Shown here in pieces: positions 61,832 to 64,000 of a stretch of DNA of 64,000 nucleotides. The stretch lies in the NCBI GenBank assembly GCA_023078555.1, contig CM041204.1, positions 2,758,430 through 2,822,429 of the forward strand, read 5' to 3'. The position numbers and the translations under genes are program-made. The stretch is from Ulva prolifera (lineage: Eukaryota > Chlorophyta > Ulvophyceae > Ulvales > Ulvaceae). The notes below the pieces were generated by a model. It was not told the origin of the DNA and did no database searches. It was given only the letters and a program-made list of their open reading frames with translations. Position 1 is the first letter of the stretch. Every line of letters begins with the position of its first letter.

Positions 61832-63438
61832 ACGGCGATATTGTTACAGACAGCTGTTATGAAGGCATCCAGCTACAGGAAAAAAGTGTCAATACAATGA
61901 AGGCAAGCGTGGGCTAAGCTCAGGTTTAGAACGGTTGCAGGGATCTCAGAGCGGTAGTACTAGTGTGAGCAGCGACGGTGCGCAGCTCACCACCGTGCGC
62001 TGCACACGTCCAAGCGCATCGGACAAAACCACGTGAACTTCGAGCTGTTTTGATGAGAATGGACGCATTCCAATATTTTTTGAGGTGGGAGGATCCCACT
62101 CAATACTTTGTGTCTTCGAGGCCAAACAGCATCCAGAGACGTCAGCACGCTGGTGCTAAAGATACACACTGTCCGTACGAATATTGTGGAGGAGATAGTG
62201 CATCTGCAGGAGTGTGGCCATCGTCATCATGCCGCATGGCTCGCAGCAATGCACTGGTACAATGTCTGCGCCAGCGTGTCAGGTGATCCCGCTTGACAGT
62301 ATATCACGTCGTACCAAGACATGTTTGCAGGTTCTGACACAGCTGTAGTGGGTTCCGCTGTTGTGAAGGCCAACAGTATCGTGCCACAGCGCTCGCAGCA
62401 TTGCGGAGTGCTTTTCCACGCCAGATGACAGCTGCGGGTGATCGGACACGTCGCACATCCGGTAGCGTTGAGCGTTTTAGATGCAGCTGTTTATGGGCCG
62501 TGCTGCCGAACTTTTGATCTGGGATGCGCCACCGGCGCGGACTAGTGCGCGTCGCTGCTACCAGCGGTAGCGCGCGGCGATGTCTGCGGTGCGGCCACAG
62601 GCTCAGCGCATGGGAACACATAATCTACGAAAGCGCATGTCTGTGCACCGCAAAGGGCATGCACAGAAGACTCCAGCTGGCAATCAGGCGACCCAGCAGA
62701 TACTCTGTTCGCTCCGACCGGCCTATTTTTTTCTTAAGCCTCGATCACACGGGTTCGAATCCTGTCGCTTCTTTCCTGTCATTGCTTTCCTTGCAGAGCT
62801 GTAGAACTTTTGTTCATGCAAGATGATGTTCGGGCAGCTGGCGTTAACGGACGGTGCCCAGGCTCCAGGTTCGCGGGGACGCAGTTGTGACAGTGCTGTA
62901 AACATCAGTGAGCTGTTATGCTATCCAGCTGGACTTCAGGTCATGGCCTGTCGCGAGACCCCTTTTGAAGCCGAGACTCGTCGCTGCCGATCATAGCATT
63001 CGGCACACGCCATCCTTCTCCAGGCAGCATTCTTCTGAGCAAATACGAAAGGGAAACAGTACGTTTGTACCAAGGTCCTGTGCTAGTGCATGATTGTAGT
63101 TGTGAATCAAACCACTCCAGGGCACCTGATCAGGCGTGCCTGTGTGTCCTCACTCCCCGACAGTGCCACAACCAAGATGAACGTCACAGTCGGCGTCCGT
63201 GGTGCACGTACCATTTGTATGGTACAGTTTCACATGACAGATCCAACTCGATTCGATCCACGTGCAACGATTCCAGCTGTGGAATAGTGTCCATTCGTAT
63301 GGCTGGTTCGCTGGATTCTAGAGCCGTGAAGCGTTGATAGCAGCTCCACACTCTGACATCCTGCCTGTCACACTCTGCGCTTCGGAGCCTCATCGCGCTT
63401 CGGAGGCAGGCCTCATCGCCCTCCACCCCGGTGCTCCG
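61832..63438. other. Upstream region of the decayed copy; no gene seen
   Basis: Blocks near 61979-62010 and 62385-62460 resemble 59106-59140 and 59380-59450 upstream of the intact LRR gene, so the duplication included promoter sequence. No coding exon is supported. A polymerase III B-box-like motif lies at 62752. Confidence 0.5.
62752..62762 (+). promoter_or_regulatory. Isolated polymerase III B-box motif
   Basis: GGTTCGAATCC matches the B-box consensus exactly and is flanked by a pairing tRNA-like T-stem (ACGGG and CCTGT). No acceptor stem, D-arm or good A-box can be placed upstream, so this is not a normal tRNA gene. A tRNA relic or SINE fragment is possible. Confidence 0.35.
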
Positions 63439-64000
63439 TCAGGTCAATGCTCGATCTTGGTGCAGACGCTCGCGTCGCACGCATGTGCAACCTAAAGTGA
63501 GTCTGGAGTTCCCCAACCGTCTCCTGATGAGGACATTGGCACCTCCGAATGTACCAGACCACATACCGCCGGGGTGACCCACCCGGAAACCGCCCCCACC
63601 AAATGTCTCTTCCTCGGAGCTGATGCAGAGCTGCATCGTGGTTGTGCACAGTTACTCAACCTCACACTCAAGGCAATGGGCAGGCAGACCGCATGGGCGC
63701 CTGGACGTGCAGTATGCGCACAGCAACAGACATGGGCACGTGGCGCTCACCTCCAGCCTGCCGGGGTCGCCACCGACATCCTCCCCGAGCGTCACCGCAA
63801 CCACTTCCAGGGCGTATGGAGCACAGGCCGCAAGCAGACGGGCAGCAGCTGCCAGGTTCGCTCGGGCCAGGCTGGGGCATGGCCGTGTCAGCATCGGACG
63901 ATGCGTTCAGCGGTGCCAGCACCGGAGCACTGCAGGGCATTGGATACCGCTGTGGTGATTGCGGCACCGGAACCCACCACAGCGGCGTTGTTGCCGCATG
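63439..64000 (-). CDS. Partial unknown gene entering from the right edge
   Basis: Three coding stretches join in phase on the minus strand. The first runs from the edge to about 63928 (AAVVGSGAAITTAVSNALQ). The second, about 63853-63749, reads AARLLAACAPYALEVVAVTL and ends at a GTGAGC donor. The third starts after GATGCAG near 63625 (ISSEEETFGGGGFRV, MWSGTFGG) and runs to a stop at 63439. The intron phases match (1, then 0). The gene is cut off at its 5' side by the window. I do not recognise it; the EEETFGGGG stretch recalls the C-terminal beta domain of glucan branching enzymes but is too short to claim that. Confidence 0.4.

Noticed and set aside
62660..62785. tRNA gene
   Set aside because: The T-arm is good, but no acceptor stem, D-arm or anticodon stem of normal size can be built.

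Overview
The window is nuclear DNA of a green alga (Chlorophyta; class not determinable here). Genes are split by short GT-AG introns, coding exons are often very GC-rich at third codon positions, acceptors are mostly TGCAG and donors are often GTGCG. The proteins are plant/algal in type: a plastid-type UMP kinase with a presequence, a plant-style SEC23-like protein, TRAPPC11, a ThiD-ThiE fusion, and eukaryotic CDP-diacylglycerol synthase. Exon models were built by hand. Boundaries were accepted where reading frame, intron phase and family conservation agreed; uncertain ones are flagged.

Layout, left to right: an Mpv17/PMP22-family membrane protein (+, 694-2740); a low-complexity protein with four spaced DWS motifs (-, 4118-8151); a universal stress protein (+, 9437-10193); a SEC23-like COPII protein (-, 11031-15746) head-to-head with TRAPPC11 (+, 16242-24356); fibrillarin (+, 25008-26790); a small protein related to the N-terminal domain of the LRR gene further right (+, 27590-28175); a protein of unknown function built from three ~150-residue repeats (+, 28444-33117); an unknown protein with an Ala/Pro/Gly tandem repeat (-, 34038-35205); plastid UMP kinase (-, 39092-41875) head-to-head with CDP-diacylglycerol synthase (+, 42138-47119); a HAD phosphatase-ThiD-ThiE thiamin-synthesis fusion (+, 49789-54833); a leucine-rich-repeat gene (-, 56653-58942) and a decayed duplicate of it (-, 61118-61831); and part of an unknown gene at the right edge (-, 63439-64000).

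Two divergent pairs share functional context. SEC23-like and TRAPPC11 both act in ER-to-Golgi transport. UMP kinase lies upstream of CTP synthesis, and CDP-diacylglycerol synthase consumes CTP. The thiamin gene places three enzymatic domains, covering HMP phosphorylation, TMP synthesis and probable TMP dephosphorylation, in one chain.

The most unusual observations are the three-unit repeat gene with an intron at the same place in each unit, the HAD-ThiD-ThiE fusion, a 5'-GC-poor to 3'-GC-rich switch inside many genes that coincides with a change of splice-donor type, and two places where inverted repeats interlock in A-B-A'-B' order.
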